Source: RGIG8368 sp045540275
Lineage (GTDB): Bacteria; Verrucomicrobiota; Kiritimatiellia; RFP12; UBA1067
Length of the DNA stretch: 7,244 nucleotides
Direction: 5' to 3'
Assembly: GCA_045540275.1 (NCBI GenBank)
Contig: JAZQGX010000243.1
Coordinates: forward strand, 1 to 7,244
Part shown: positions 1 through 5,665 of the stretch, piece by piece
Layout of the letters: every line of letters starts with the position of its first letter
Numbering within the stretch: the stretch's first letter is position 1
Notes under the pieces: model-generated
What the model was told of the DNA's origin: nothing
The model's input: only the letters and a program-made list of their open reading frames with translations
Database searches by the model: none
Position numbers and translations under genes: made by a program

Positions 1-192
1 CGCCAAATTTTTGACCCATGCACGGAAACGCCCCGCGTTCCCGCAGCAGGATTTTCACTTATCGCAAAATGAAAATCACCACTTCACCCTTTGTTTACAC
101 GGGTGTGACCGTTTTCATGCCAGAAAAAGTGGGGAACCTCCAACGCGACCGCACATTCATCTATCGTTCAAAGTTACGTGTATTTTGTTTTA

Positions 193-270
193 GACAGGAT
201 TAACAGGATTTACAGGATTATGTGATTTCAAGCCTTCCCCTATAATCATGTCAATCTTGTTAATCCTGTC
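193..270. repeat. 18-bp inverted repeat around a 42-nt loop
   Basis: The left arm, 193-210, reads GACAGGATTAACAGGATT. The reverse complement of the right arm, 253-270, reads GACAGGATTAACAAGATT, so 17 of 18 positions match. The loop is 42 nt. The element lies about 50 bp beyond the stop of the minus-strand mini-DUF1287 gene. It could fold in the transcript, but no T-run follows on the minus strand, so a classic intrinsic terminator is not supported. It may instead be a dispersed non-coding repeat. Confidence 0.75.
194..220 (+). repeat. Three tandem 9-bp ACAGGATT(A/T) units
   Basis: ACAGGATT occurs at 194-201, 203-210 and 212-219, always followed by A or T, giving an exact 9-bp period. This type of short intergenic repeat is, from memory, scattered in genomes of PVC-group and some other environmental bacteria. 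That recollection is not proof here. The repeat is also the left arm of a longer inverted repeat. Confidence 0.8.
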
Positions 271-319
271 CATAACTTTTAGCTGCATCGTTTGTTTCAC
301 CCCCGAAAACTGTTGTTCC

Positions 320-589
320 CTATGGAATACGGTAGTGACCGGTCAGGGGATAGGCAAAAAGAACGTCTTCCTCCTGCGTGCCCGAGCCGATGTTGTGGAT
401 GGCAAGCGGAACGCCCGCCGCCGTTTTCTTGTCGCTGACGATCATTATGTGCGGCAACTTCCCGCCAACCATGACCGTCACAATGTCGCCGTGCGTGTAG
501 TCCTCCAGCTTCGGCGGCGCAAGTTTGGCTTCTGCCACCGCCGCGAGCGCGAGAGATGAGACGAGAATTGTCTTCGTCAGTTTCTTCAT
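320..589 (-). CDS. Secreted mini-DUF1287 protein (N-terminal half missing)
   Basis: This 89-residue protein has a clear Sec signal peptide: MKKL start, hydrophobic run at about 7-19, and likely cleavage after AEA at 19-21. The rest, from about residue 33, matches the C-terminal half of DUF1287 (YijF-like) proteins. Visible motifs are HGDIVTVM, LPHIMIVSD (His47), HNIG (His65), EEDVLF and the terminal GHYRI. Family members are usually about 180-220 residues and carry an upstream segment with a GVCTDV-type cysteine motif, which is completely absent here. The fold is NlpC/P60-related, so losing the cysteine part should abolish any peptidase-like activity. The ATG at 589 follows AAAGGAG with 10 nt between, and 16 nt separate it from the upstream lipoprotein stop, so it is probably the last gene of that operon. 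It is either an in-frame deletion remnant or a genuine short variant. Confidence 0.75.
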   Translation of the reverse strand: MKKLTKTILVSSLALAAVAEAKLAPPKLEDYTHGDIVTVMVGGKLPHIMIVSDKKTAAGVPLAIHNIGSGTQEEDVLFAYPLTGHYRIP

Positions 590-634
590 CCTTCATCTAC
601 TCCTTTCACTTGCCGCCGCAGGACTTGGTTCCGC
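578..634 (-). repeat. Gene-boundary cassette, copy A
   Basis: Read on the minus strand, this 57-nt segment runs from GCGGAA through CCTGCGGCGGCAAG, T-GAAAGGAGTAG and ATGAAGAAACTG. It covers the last codons of the upstream lipoprotein gene, the ribosome binding site and the first four codons of the mini-DUF1287 gene. Copy B at 3901-3956 is nearly the same. The two differ mainly in a 5-6 nt block, in the seven bases before the ATG and in one T/C change. In copy A the T makes an early TGA stop inside AAGTGAAAG. Confidence 0.8.
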
Positions 635-1409
635 CTATTGTCGATTGGGAACGGGACGGCGCGATTTCGCCATCTATTGCGACACGGAAGGTCTTGCCCT
701 TGCACTTTTCAACAACGTCTTTAATCCCCCACCCGAAGGGCTGCGACTCGATGCTGAACTCAATGACTTGTCCGCGCCAGCGGTCGTCGATGGGGAACAC
801 GCCGTCTTTGCTGAACTCCAAACCATGGTTGCCTTTGATGCTCAGAGCACAGTCTTTGAGCTGTATCCTGTCAACAGACTTCTTTGCCTCAACACCTTCG
901 CGAATCACCTCGCAAGTCTTTCCTCTGTACCGCCACGCACCGGCCAAGGTCATTTCGCTCAACTCGTTCACCCAATCCGCCTCAACAACCGGATTTATCA
1001 AAAGCCCACAAACGGTCGGAAAACCGAGGAGTACTGCATTTGGCCATGCCGCATCCCATGTAAAGATAAGCAGACTGTCGTAATACAGATACCTCCTTCG
1101 ATCGCCCGTAAACGCGGGGAAGAGTCCAACCGACATGTATTTCTCATAAACGAATTCCTTTACCGGGCGTTCATCCACATTGAACTTGCCGACTGCATAC
1201 ACGACGAGACCAATACCGTCGCAATACGGGACTACCTCCGCCTCAACACCGTCAAAAGATACGCATTCAACATATTTCTGATTGCGGTCCCATTCCCCGG
1301 TAGGTGTTTTACACTCCTTCCCGTCCAGCTTGATCGAAGCGTTCAGGAGGTCATAAACGCATCCATTGGTCAACAGGACGACAATCGACAACAGCACAAT
1401 TCGTTTCAT
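606..1409 (-). CDS. Hypothetical probable lipoprotein
   Basis: This 267-residue product belongs to no family I recognise. It starts with a short basic n-region (MKR), a hydrophobic stretch and LLTNGC with Cys17. That reads as a lipoprotein signal with an imperfect lipobox (Thr at -3, Asn at -2). A second hydrophobic segment, at about residues 117-143, is rich in aromatic residues, Leu and Gly and could be a membrane or re-entrant helix. The remainder is mixed alpha/beta with several cysteines. The C-terminus is GGTKSCGGK. The start at 1409 follows AAGGA with 9 nt between. It lies 35 nt after a 38-codon ORF and 16 nt before the mini-DUF1287 gene, so all three are probably co-transcribed. The coding call is firm; the function is unknown. 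Confidence 0.75.
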   Translation of the reverse strand: MKRIVLLSIVVLLTNGCVYDLLNASIKLDGKECKTPTGEWDRNQKYVECVSFDGVEAEVVPYCDGIGLVVYAVGKFNVDERPVKEFVYEKYMSVGLFPAFTGDRRRYLYYDSLLIFTWDAAWPNAVLLGFPTVCGLLINPVVEADWVNELSEMTLAGAWRYRGKTCEVIREGVEAKKSVDRIQLKDCALSIKGNHGLEFSKDGVFPIDDRWRGQVIEFSIESQPFGWGIKDVVEKCKGKTFRVAIDGEIAPSRSQSTIGGTKSCGGK

Positions 1410-1444
1410 GGCCGATAGTCCTTCTTTCCGGAATCCTACCGCGA

Positions 1445-1561
1445 TTACAGGCTTTTCAAAAGCGCCGTGCAGCCTTCAAGGATGTCGGCGTAGGTCTTCC
1501 GAGATGGAACCTCCATCACCGCTGTCACCGCGTTACCAATCACTATCATCACTCTATTCAT
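1445..1561 (-). CDS. Possible 38-codon small protein
   Basis: An ATG at 1561 is preceded by AGAGGAG with 7 nt between, close to ideal. Its first bases overlap the stop of the truncated ATPase gene as ATGA, which suggests translational coupling. The product begins MNRVMIVIGNAV, continues through EVPSRKTY and ends ALLKSL. It has a short hydrophobic start but is not a convincing signal peptide or membrane protein. I do not recognise it. It may be the surviving start of a longer gene, a fragment left by the deletion that cut the ATPase, or a real small protein. The next gene starts 35 nt downstream. Confidence 0.4.
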   Translation of the reverse strand: MNRVMIVIGNAVTAVMEVPSRKTYADILEGCTALLKSL

Positions 1562-1962
1562 CGCCGTTCTCCTCTTATTGATAAGTTCGGGCCGGGATAC
1601 TGCTTCCCATGGTCAAGCGACCAGTCCTTTCCGAGATGATGTACCTCGTCAAGGAACAGGTGGGTATAACCATGTTCGTATGCGTATTCGACGAAATCCT
1701 TAAGCCTGTGGCGCGCAAACCAGAGGTCGTCGAGACTGGCATAAATGGCCTTGCCGGAATCCTCGCCGAAATGATCCTTCAGCCGCTGGCGCATCAAAGT
1801 CGTCTTCCCCGTCCCCCTTGCTCCCTTGATACAGATCAGGCGATCCCGCAAATCAATCTCGTCATAGAGGTAACGGTGAAACGTCGCCGCTTCCTCGCGA
1901 ATCTGGCGATTCGAGGTTTCCAGCAACTCTTCAACATCTTCAGTTGTTAATTTATCTGTCAT
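1558..1962 (-). pseudogene. Truncated AAA_14/DUF4143-type ATPase
   Basis: This 134-residue product is the N-terminal part of an AAA_14 ATP-binding protein of the kind usually followed by DUF4143. Walker A is GARGTGKTT at 47-55, YASLDDLWF at about 74-82 is the typical next strand, and Walker B is HLFLDEVHHL at 101-110. Full-length relatives are about 380-420 residues, continuing with a strand and a VFTGSS-like motif and then the DUF4143 domain. Here the similarity ends around YPGPNLSI and the frame stops soon after at RGERR. No other frame in the next 150 bases resumes the family. A deletion or replacement therefore seems to have removed about two-thirds of the gene. It keeps its own promoter upstream and may still be expressed, but ATPase function with its partner domain is unlikely. 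Confidence 0.75.
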
Positions 1963-1984
1963 TTTAGCAACTCTACTTGTTAAA
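1963..1984. repeat. Hairpin-forming inverted repeat next to the ATPase start
   Basis: TTTAGCAA at 1963-1970 pairs with TTGTTAAA at 1977-1984 (7 of 8 positions) around a 6-nt loop, directly against the ATG at 1962. The gene lacks a strong ribosome binding site (only a weak TAGAG). A further TTGCTAA at 2010-2016, beside the -10 box, matches the arm in inverted orientation. The arms could be binding sites or a leader hairpin that limits translation. Confidence 0.4.
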
Positions 1985-2015
1985 TACTATGTTGTTTTAG
2001 AATATCCAATTGCTA

Positions 2016-2044
2016 ATTATATCACACTTGATCTCATATTGCAA
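2016..2044 (-). promoter_or_regulatory. Sigma-70 promoter for the truncated ATPase operon
   Basis: On the minus strand there is TTGCAA (2039-2044), 17 bp, then TATAAT (2016-2021). The -10 is a perfect consensus and the -35 matches 4 of 6. The surrounding 1963-2050 region is markedly AT-rich compared with its flanks. It leaves an AT-rich leader of about 45 nt before the ATG at 1962 and would drive the truncated ATPase and the three small genes that follow. Confidence 0.65.
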
Positions 2045-2172
2045 CATGCAACACAACGCCATTTTCACCAAACAGTCAATCCGACAATCGTAAAACAGCC
2101 ACTCCGCAATTTATAAAATCGCCGCCCCATGCCGTCGCATATCGTACCATTAATTTGCACTCCGTGTCCGAT

Positions 2173-3912
2173 TCATCGCCAGACCGGTAAGAAGAGGAAA
2201 TCAACCTTTCGGCCTTTTTCGGGGTCGTTCTCGTAGCGGAAAAGCCGCCAAAGAAGCGATGTCTTCACGTAGCCGTTCGTCTTCGAGTCATACGTGAAGC
2301 CTGGGAACACATCGAGCGCAATGTTGCCGTTCTCCTCTTCCCAGTCCCAGAGCTTCCACAGGACATTGTGGCACTGCTTCGACGTTCCTTTCACGGCGTC
2401 CGTCTTCCAGTCATGCTGATAGACAAGCCACAGGAAGGAATGCCAGCCCTCCTCGGTGTCCGACACCCTCGCGCGCGTGGCGAGGTCGAACTTAACGCGC
2501 CGTTTCGTCTCGCGACGGAACAGGATCCGATTGCCCATCTTGTGCTTGTACGTCATCTTGTACGTGTTGTCCGCGCTATCCTCGTCGTCTCCGTTCACCC
2601 ACCTGTCGTTGTCGGAGACAAGCAGGTGCGTGCGTTTGTCGTACGACCAGAAATGCTTCTCACGTGTCGGCAGTTTCTTCGCGTCGAGGTACGCAAGCTT
2701 TTCGTCGAAGTCCGCGCACTTCTCGTGGTCAAAGAGCGGGAAGAGCCAGCCGCCCTCCTCCTTACCTGACTTGACCCCCGCGAGCCCGGCCGCGAAATAC
2801 GTGTTCGTGTAGGCCCCGCTAACCTGCCTGCCATACGGTATCGTGTAGATCGAGTGCTTTTCGCGCATGTACAGCGGGAACAGCCATTCCGAATCGCGGG
2901 ACTTCCCAAAGAGCGGAGTCACGAAGGACTCCTTGTCGCGGTAGAAGAGCGGGAAGAGCCAGTCGCTTTCATCCTTCTTGTTGCGTCCGTAAAGCATCGT
3001 GAGGAACAGCTCGTCGTCGTTGTAGTAGAGCGGCATCGCCCAGCTGTAGTCGCCGGACTTCCCGAACAGCGGCGTGATGAGTTTGTTCGTATCGTGGTAG
3101 TAGAGCGGGAACAGCCACGACGCCTCGTATTCGCCGTTCGTGGACGAGTTTGCGCCGGCGAGTCCGCACAGGATGCGGCTCTTGGTTTGCTCGTCGTTCT
3201 CATAGCGTGAGTAGGGAATCGAATAGAAATTACCCTTGCTCCACAGGTAGAGCGGGAGGATGCGGTGGTTTGCGAGTTTGCCGTCCTGTCTTTCGTAGCC
3301 CGCGAGTCCGCAAAACGCCCAGAACCCGTTGCTGTTTTCGCCCGGCCAATAGCCATACAGCGGGAAGAGCATGTCGAGGCTTCCGCGTATGTTTATGTGC
3401 CAGTAGAGCGGGAATATGCCGAAGGAGTCAGCGTCGTCCATCCACCAGAACGGCAGAACGCCCTTGAAGTCGTCGTTCCACCAGAGCGCAGGGAAAAGGC
3501 AGAAGTATGGATCGTCGCCGTCTCTGTCGCACCCCCAGAAGAACGGGAACACGCGGTAGTCGTTGTCCCTCGTGTCGAACTGGCAGATCGGCCAGAGGAG
3601 ATTGAACTCGTCATACTCGCCGTAGCCGTGCCGTTTGTACTGCGACCAGACGGGGCGAAACGCGAGATGGTCGTCGCCCCACGAGACGACCGGCCAGACG
3701 ATCGACCCGACCGGCTCGCGCCAGTAGGCGAGCGGCCACAGGTTCACGCGGTCCTCCACCGCGCCCGTGAACATAACCTCGTCGCCGCTGTAGAGAGGCG
3801 TCGAGGCAAACTCCTTCATTTGGCAACCACCCGACGCCAGGAGTGCGACAATGGCAATCATTTTGTTGAATGTTGCCAATGTGGAAGTGTTGCCAGTTTC
3901 CAGTTTCTTCAT
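2173..3912 (-). CDS. 579-residue lipoprotein of aromatic-Pro-Leu-Tyr repeats
   Basis: I do not recognise a named family. The N-terminus MKKLETGN leads into a hydrophobic stretch at 18-28 and SGGC with Cys30, a plausible lipoprotein signal. From residue 58 on, a motif of hydrophobic/aromatic-Pro-(L/F/V/A)-aromatic recurs about twenty times, for example WPLAYW, FPFFWG, FPALWW, FPLYWH, FPLYYH, FPLFYR and TPLFGK. The clearest units are at residues 266-395: WLFPL at 266, 318, 343 and 389, alternating with TPLFGKS. A (C/A)GLAG motif recurs at about 201, 249 and 375. The C-terminal 120 residues hold amphipathic aromatic segments (FLWLVYQHD, LLWRLFRYE, DFLFLPVWR). A beta-rich solenoid, propeller or surface barrel is likely. 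The start at 3912 is chosen because AAAGGAG lies 10 nt upstream and the longer in-frame opening to 4350 runs inside the preceding gene. The gap to that gene is 7 nt. Confidence 0.8.
   Translation of the reverse strand: MKKLETGNTSTLATFNKMIAIVALLASGGCQMKEFASTPLYSGDEVMFTGAVEDRVNLWPLAYWREPVGSIVWPVVSWGDDHLAFRPVWSQYKRHGYGEYDEFNLLWPICQFDTRDNDYRVFPFFWGCDRDGDDPYFCLFPALWWNDDFKGVLPFWWMDDADSFGIFPLYWHINIRGSLDMLFPLYGYWPGENSNGFWAFCGLAGYERQDGKLANHRILPLYLWSKGNFYSIPYSRYENDEQTKSRILCGLAGANSSTNGEYEASWLFPLYYHDTNKLITPLFGKSGDYSWAMPLYYNDDELFLTMLYGRNKKDESDWLFPLFYRDKESFVTPLFGKSRDSEWLFPLYMREKHSIYTIPYGRQVSGAYTNTYFAAGLAGVKSGKEEGGWLFPLFDHEKCADFDEKLAYLDAKKLPTREKHFWSYDKRTHLLVSDNDRWVNGDDEDSADNTYKMTYKHKMGNRILFRRETKRRVKFDLATRARVSDTEEGWHSFLWLVYQHDWKTDAVKGTSKQCHNVLWKLWDWEEENGNIALDVFPGFTYDSKTNGYVKTSLLWRLFRYENDPEKGRKVDFLFLPVWR
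2728..3117 (-). repeat. Coding repeats within the 579-residue protein
   Basis: This covers residues 266 to about 395. The unit W(L/A)(F/M)PL(Y/F) followed by four to six polar residues and then a T-P-L-F-G-K-S-like segment recurs every 23-27 residues, interrupted once by a GLAG-bearing insert. At the DNA level GCGGGAA(C/G)AGCCA recurs on the plus strand near 2737, 2876, 2949 and 3104, showing that the copies arose by duplication rather than by composition alone. Confidence 0.75.
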
Positions 3913-3956
3913 GGGGCAACTACTCCTTTCGCTTGCCGCCGCAGGGCGCGTTCCGC
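3901..3956 (-). repeat. Gene-boundary cassette, copy B
   Basis: This 56-nt segment is the partner of copy A at 578-634. Read on the minus strand it contains GCGGAA, CCTGCGGCGGCAAG, C-GAAAGGAGTAG and ATGAAGAAACTG. Here a C replaces the T of copy A, so the upstream gene reads three codons further (R-K-E) to the TAG. The ribosome binding site therefore overlaps the last codons of the upstream gene, favouring coupled translation. A one-base length difference changes the upstream reading frame of GCGGAA between the copies, so the similarity is at DNA level. Confidence 0.8.
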
Positions 3957-4450
3957 CCGTCACCAGCACCGCCGTCAACAAACTCTTCATTGCTTTTCCC
4001 TTCCCATTGGTTTTGCAAAAATGGGTTTTCCTTGCAATCTTTTCGCTCTTTGTCAAGTTCGATAACATACGTTCCACGATTGTTCCACGGCGGTGTCTCA
4101 AGATGTACAGGATATCCTTGAGCCTCAATACGTATATCATGCCATGAATCTTGGGGATCGAGGTATGTCGGCAACAACGACCCTCCCGAAGGCGGCGCGA
4201 CCCACCATATAAAATGCCAGCCCCCGCTTGATTCCACAGAAAACCGCCCGTTCGAATCCGTGATGGCACCTTGGGAATATCTACCAGCACAGACAGTAAT
4301 TCTGGCATTTGAAACGGGATTCCTGGATTTTTTATCAATGACCACGCCACATGTCTTCTCCAAATGTTGTCGATAATGCGGAATGGGCAATATGCACCCC
4401 GCCGCTATCGCGAGGAATGAAACGAGGATTATTCGTACAAAGGGTTTCAT
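3920..4450 (-). CDS. Lipoprotein with carboxypeptidase-regulatory-like domain
   Basis: This 176-residue product starts with a lipoprotein signal: MKPFVR, hydrophobic 7-17, and AIAAGC with Cys19. Residues about 34-132 look like a CarboxypepD_reg-like/transthyretin-type beta sandwich. The pattern GVVIDKKSRNPVSNARITV, then AITDSNGRFSV, a proline/glycine-rich loop, IRIEAQGY and TYVIEL is the usual strand order, with TDSNGRF as its signature turn. Such domains act as structural or binding modules on secreted and surface proteins. The C-terminal tail (about 135-176) is polar and ends CGGKRKE. The ATG lies 4 nt after the Fic stop; the nearest AAGGA is 14 nt away, so translation may depend on coupling. 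The 579-residue lipoprotein follows after 7 nt. Lipoprotein and domain calls are fairly sure; the partner and role are unknown. Confidence 0.75.
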   Translation of the reverse strand: MKPFVRIILVSFLAIAAGCILPIPHYRQHLEKTCGVVIDKKSRNPVSNARITVCAGRYSQGAITDSNGRFSVESSGGWHFIWWVAPPSGGSLLPTYLDPQDSWHDIRIEAQGYPVHLETPPWNNRGTYVIELDKERKDCKENPFLQNQWEGKSNEEFVDGGAGDGRNAPCGGKRKE

Positions 4451-4454
4451 GGGG

Positions 4455-5489
4455 TCAAAAATATTCCTTCATCGCGAACTCGACCTGTTCCAAGAACATC
4501 TTCTTGAATGCGCTGATGTTGTTCTGTTCGTAAAAGAGCAAAAGTGCCGCGCGGTAGTCGTTCGCCTCGACAGTGCGGAACGAGAGGGGGCAAAGCGAGC
4601 GTGAGATGAGGAGCGAATTGGCCATCAGGCGGCTTGTGCGCTTGTTGCCATCCGTGAACGGCTGGATGTAGGCGATAAGCAAGAGCGCAAGCAGCGCCTT
4701 CTCGTACGGATCGCTCTTGCCGTTCACAAGCGCACACATGTCCTCGACCGCCTCGCGTATCTGCGACGCGACCTCCAGAGGGCGATAGCGCGTCCCGGAA
4801 ATGCCGACACGAATATGCCGCAGATTCCGCTCCACGCCCAATTCTTCAATAAGTACGGAATGGACATCCTCCATTCGCGCCAGTGATAATTCCTTGAAAT
4901 AGGCGCTTTGCTCGACAATGGCCTTTAGCGCCGCCTTGTGGTTTAGGAGCATGATCGCCTCTTCGCGCTTTTTGCCCTTGGCCTCGATCTTGTCCTTGAG
5001 CAGATTCACCGTTTCGAGAAGAGTGTATGTGTTGCCCTCGATCTCTGACGATTTCCAGCTGAGGTCGATGCCAAGCCGCTCCATTTCCTTGGCGTACATC
5101 TCTGCCGGATAGTCCTTCATGCGCAAAAGAAACGCGCTCTCGCTGTCCGCAAGAAACTTGTATTCGTCCGCCGTGAACAGTTCAACCTTCGGCAGAATAT
5201 CGCGAATCAGTTCTAAATTATACGCAGTCTGCATCTCGCGCTTGTCGGTTTCCACAGCATAGTATGAGTCCAGATTCACCGTCCTAAGAATCTGAGCCTT
5301 GGGCGTAATAAAATACCGAGTCGCCCGTGCCTTGCCTTCCACGCGAATATCGCCATTGGCGATTCCTTCCGAAAGAAGAGCCTTCATCTGGGTGTCCTTG
5401 ACGCCCAGATTCAACATATCCATCAATTCTCTGCGGTTTGCGCTTTGATGGTAATGCAAATACTCGATTATCTTGTCTATGTTTGTCAT
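4455..5489 (-). CDS. Fic-family protein with winged helix; catalytic His replaced by Gln
   Basis: This 344-residue cytoplasmic protein has an N-terminal winged helix (about 1-62), a linker, the inhibitory helix motif S147-xxx-E151-G152 in KSSEIEGN, and a C-terminal Fic domain (about 180-320). Fic enzymes normally transfer AMP to a target hydroxyl, and the histidine of HPFx(D/E)GN(G/K)R is the catalytic base. Here the motif is QPFTDGNKR at 276-284, with CAG at 4662-4664, so the base is missing while the nucleotide-binding D, GN and R remain. The N-terminal inhibitory helix is that of class II Fic proteins. It may be an inactive nucleotide sensor, a transcriptional regulator or an enzyme with altered chemistry. 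The start at 5489 has AAAGGAT (5496-5502) 7 nt upstream. Promoter and palindrome upstream suggest autoregulation. Two lipoprotein genes follow at 4 and 7 nt spacing. Confidence 0.9.
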   Translation of the reverse strand: MTNIDKIIEYLHYHQSANRRELMDMLNLGVKDTQMKALLSEGIANGDIRVEGKARATRYFITPKAQILRTVNLDSYYAVETDKREMQTAYNLELIRDILPKVELFTADEYKFLADSESAFLLRMKDYPAEMYAKEMERLGIDLSWKSSEIEGNTYTLLETVNLLKDKIEAKGKKREEAIMLLNHKAALKAIVEQSAYFKELSLARMEDVHSVLIEELGVERNLRHIRVGISGTRYRPLEVASQIREAVEDMCALVNGKSDPYEKALLALLLIAYIQPFTDGNKRTSRLMANSLLISRSLCPLSFRTVEANDYRAALLLFYEQNNISAFKKMFLEQVEFAMKEYF

Positions 5490-5502
5490 ACAGATATCCT
5501 TT

Positions 5503-5556
5503 ATCGGTCGGAATACTGCGTATTATACCATGAAATCGGTCGGCGCGTCGACCGAT
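5503..5556. promoter_or_regulatory. Palindromic operator and extra half-site at the fic promoter
   Basis: ATCGGTCG (5535-5542) and CGACCGAT (5549-5556) are perfect 8-bp inverted arms around a 6-nt centre, GCGCGT, which itself contains CGCG. A third ATCGGTCGG occurs at 5503-5511, between the -10 box and the ribosome binding site. The palindrome covers the -35 position and part of the spacer; the half-site covers the early transcribed region. This is the layout of a repressor operator, most simply for the winged helix of the Fic protein itself, though another regulator is possible. Confidence 0.65.
5522..5551 (-). promoter_or_regulatory. Extended -10 promoter of the fic operon
   Basis: On the minus strand TGGTATAAT (5522-5530) is a perfect extended -10 box. 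The -35 candidate TCGACG (5546-5551) lies 18 bp upstream and matches only 4 of 6. The start of transcription should fall near 5515, leaving a leader of about 25 nt that includes the ribosome binding site. The same nine bases TGGTATAAT serve the abiE promoter at 7084-7092. Confidence 0.75.
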
Positions 5557-5665
5557 TCTCAATATTTTTTCACTCTCCACCGTCCGATTCTGCCATGCTG
5601 GATTTCTGCACTACACCTTCTCTACGCCTCCGTATTTCTACTGCCTCTGCTTTCTGCTCTCTGCG

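Larger units (their letters stand above)
1..319. other. Gene-free stretch with a repeat element
   Basis: I see no gene I can support here. Two overlapping short open frames of about 60 codons exist on the plus strand, but neither has a ribosome binding site or a recognisable product. Positions 1-190 hold ordinary mixed-composition sequence with no clear structure. Positions 193-270 hold the ACAGGATT tandem and inverted repeat described separately. The remainder, to 319, is the trailing region of the minus-strand DUF1287-like gene. The 3' end of a gene lying outside the window could reach into the first bases, but nothing shows it. Confidence 0.5.

Noticed and set aside
525..1418. Plus-strand open frame (297 codons) antisense to the hypothetical lipoprotein
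   Set aside because: It begins inside the mini-DUF1287 gene, lacks a ribosome binding site and shows no family motif. The minus-strand frame has a signal peptide, ribosome binding site and operon spacing.
2045..2172. Terminator after the repeat lipoprotein
   Set aside because: No clear GC-rich hairpin followed by T residues was found in this stretch.
3265..4065. Long plus-strand open frame (266 codons) antisense to the repeat lipoprotein
   Set aside because: Its composition (Val, Arg and Glu runs) mirrors the repetitive minus-strand gene, and it has no ribosome binding site or recognisable domain.
3913..4350. N-terminal extension of the repeat lipoprotein (in-frame opening to 4350, 146 extra codons)
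   Set aside because: It overlaps the carboxypeptidase-regulatory-like lipoprotein gene in another frame, whereas the ATG at 3912 has a strong ribosome binding site and leads into a lipoprotein signal. An intermediate ATG giving MKSLLTAVLVTG looks signal-like but is inside the upstream gene.
5561..5665. Terminator or small gene between the AbiE toxin and fic
   Set aside because: The stretch is purine-rich on the minus strand, but I found no stable stem followed by a T-run and no ORF with a sensible start.
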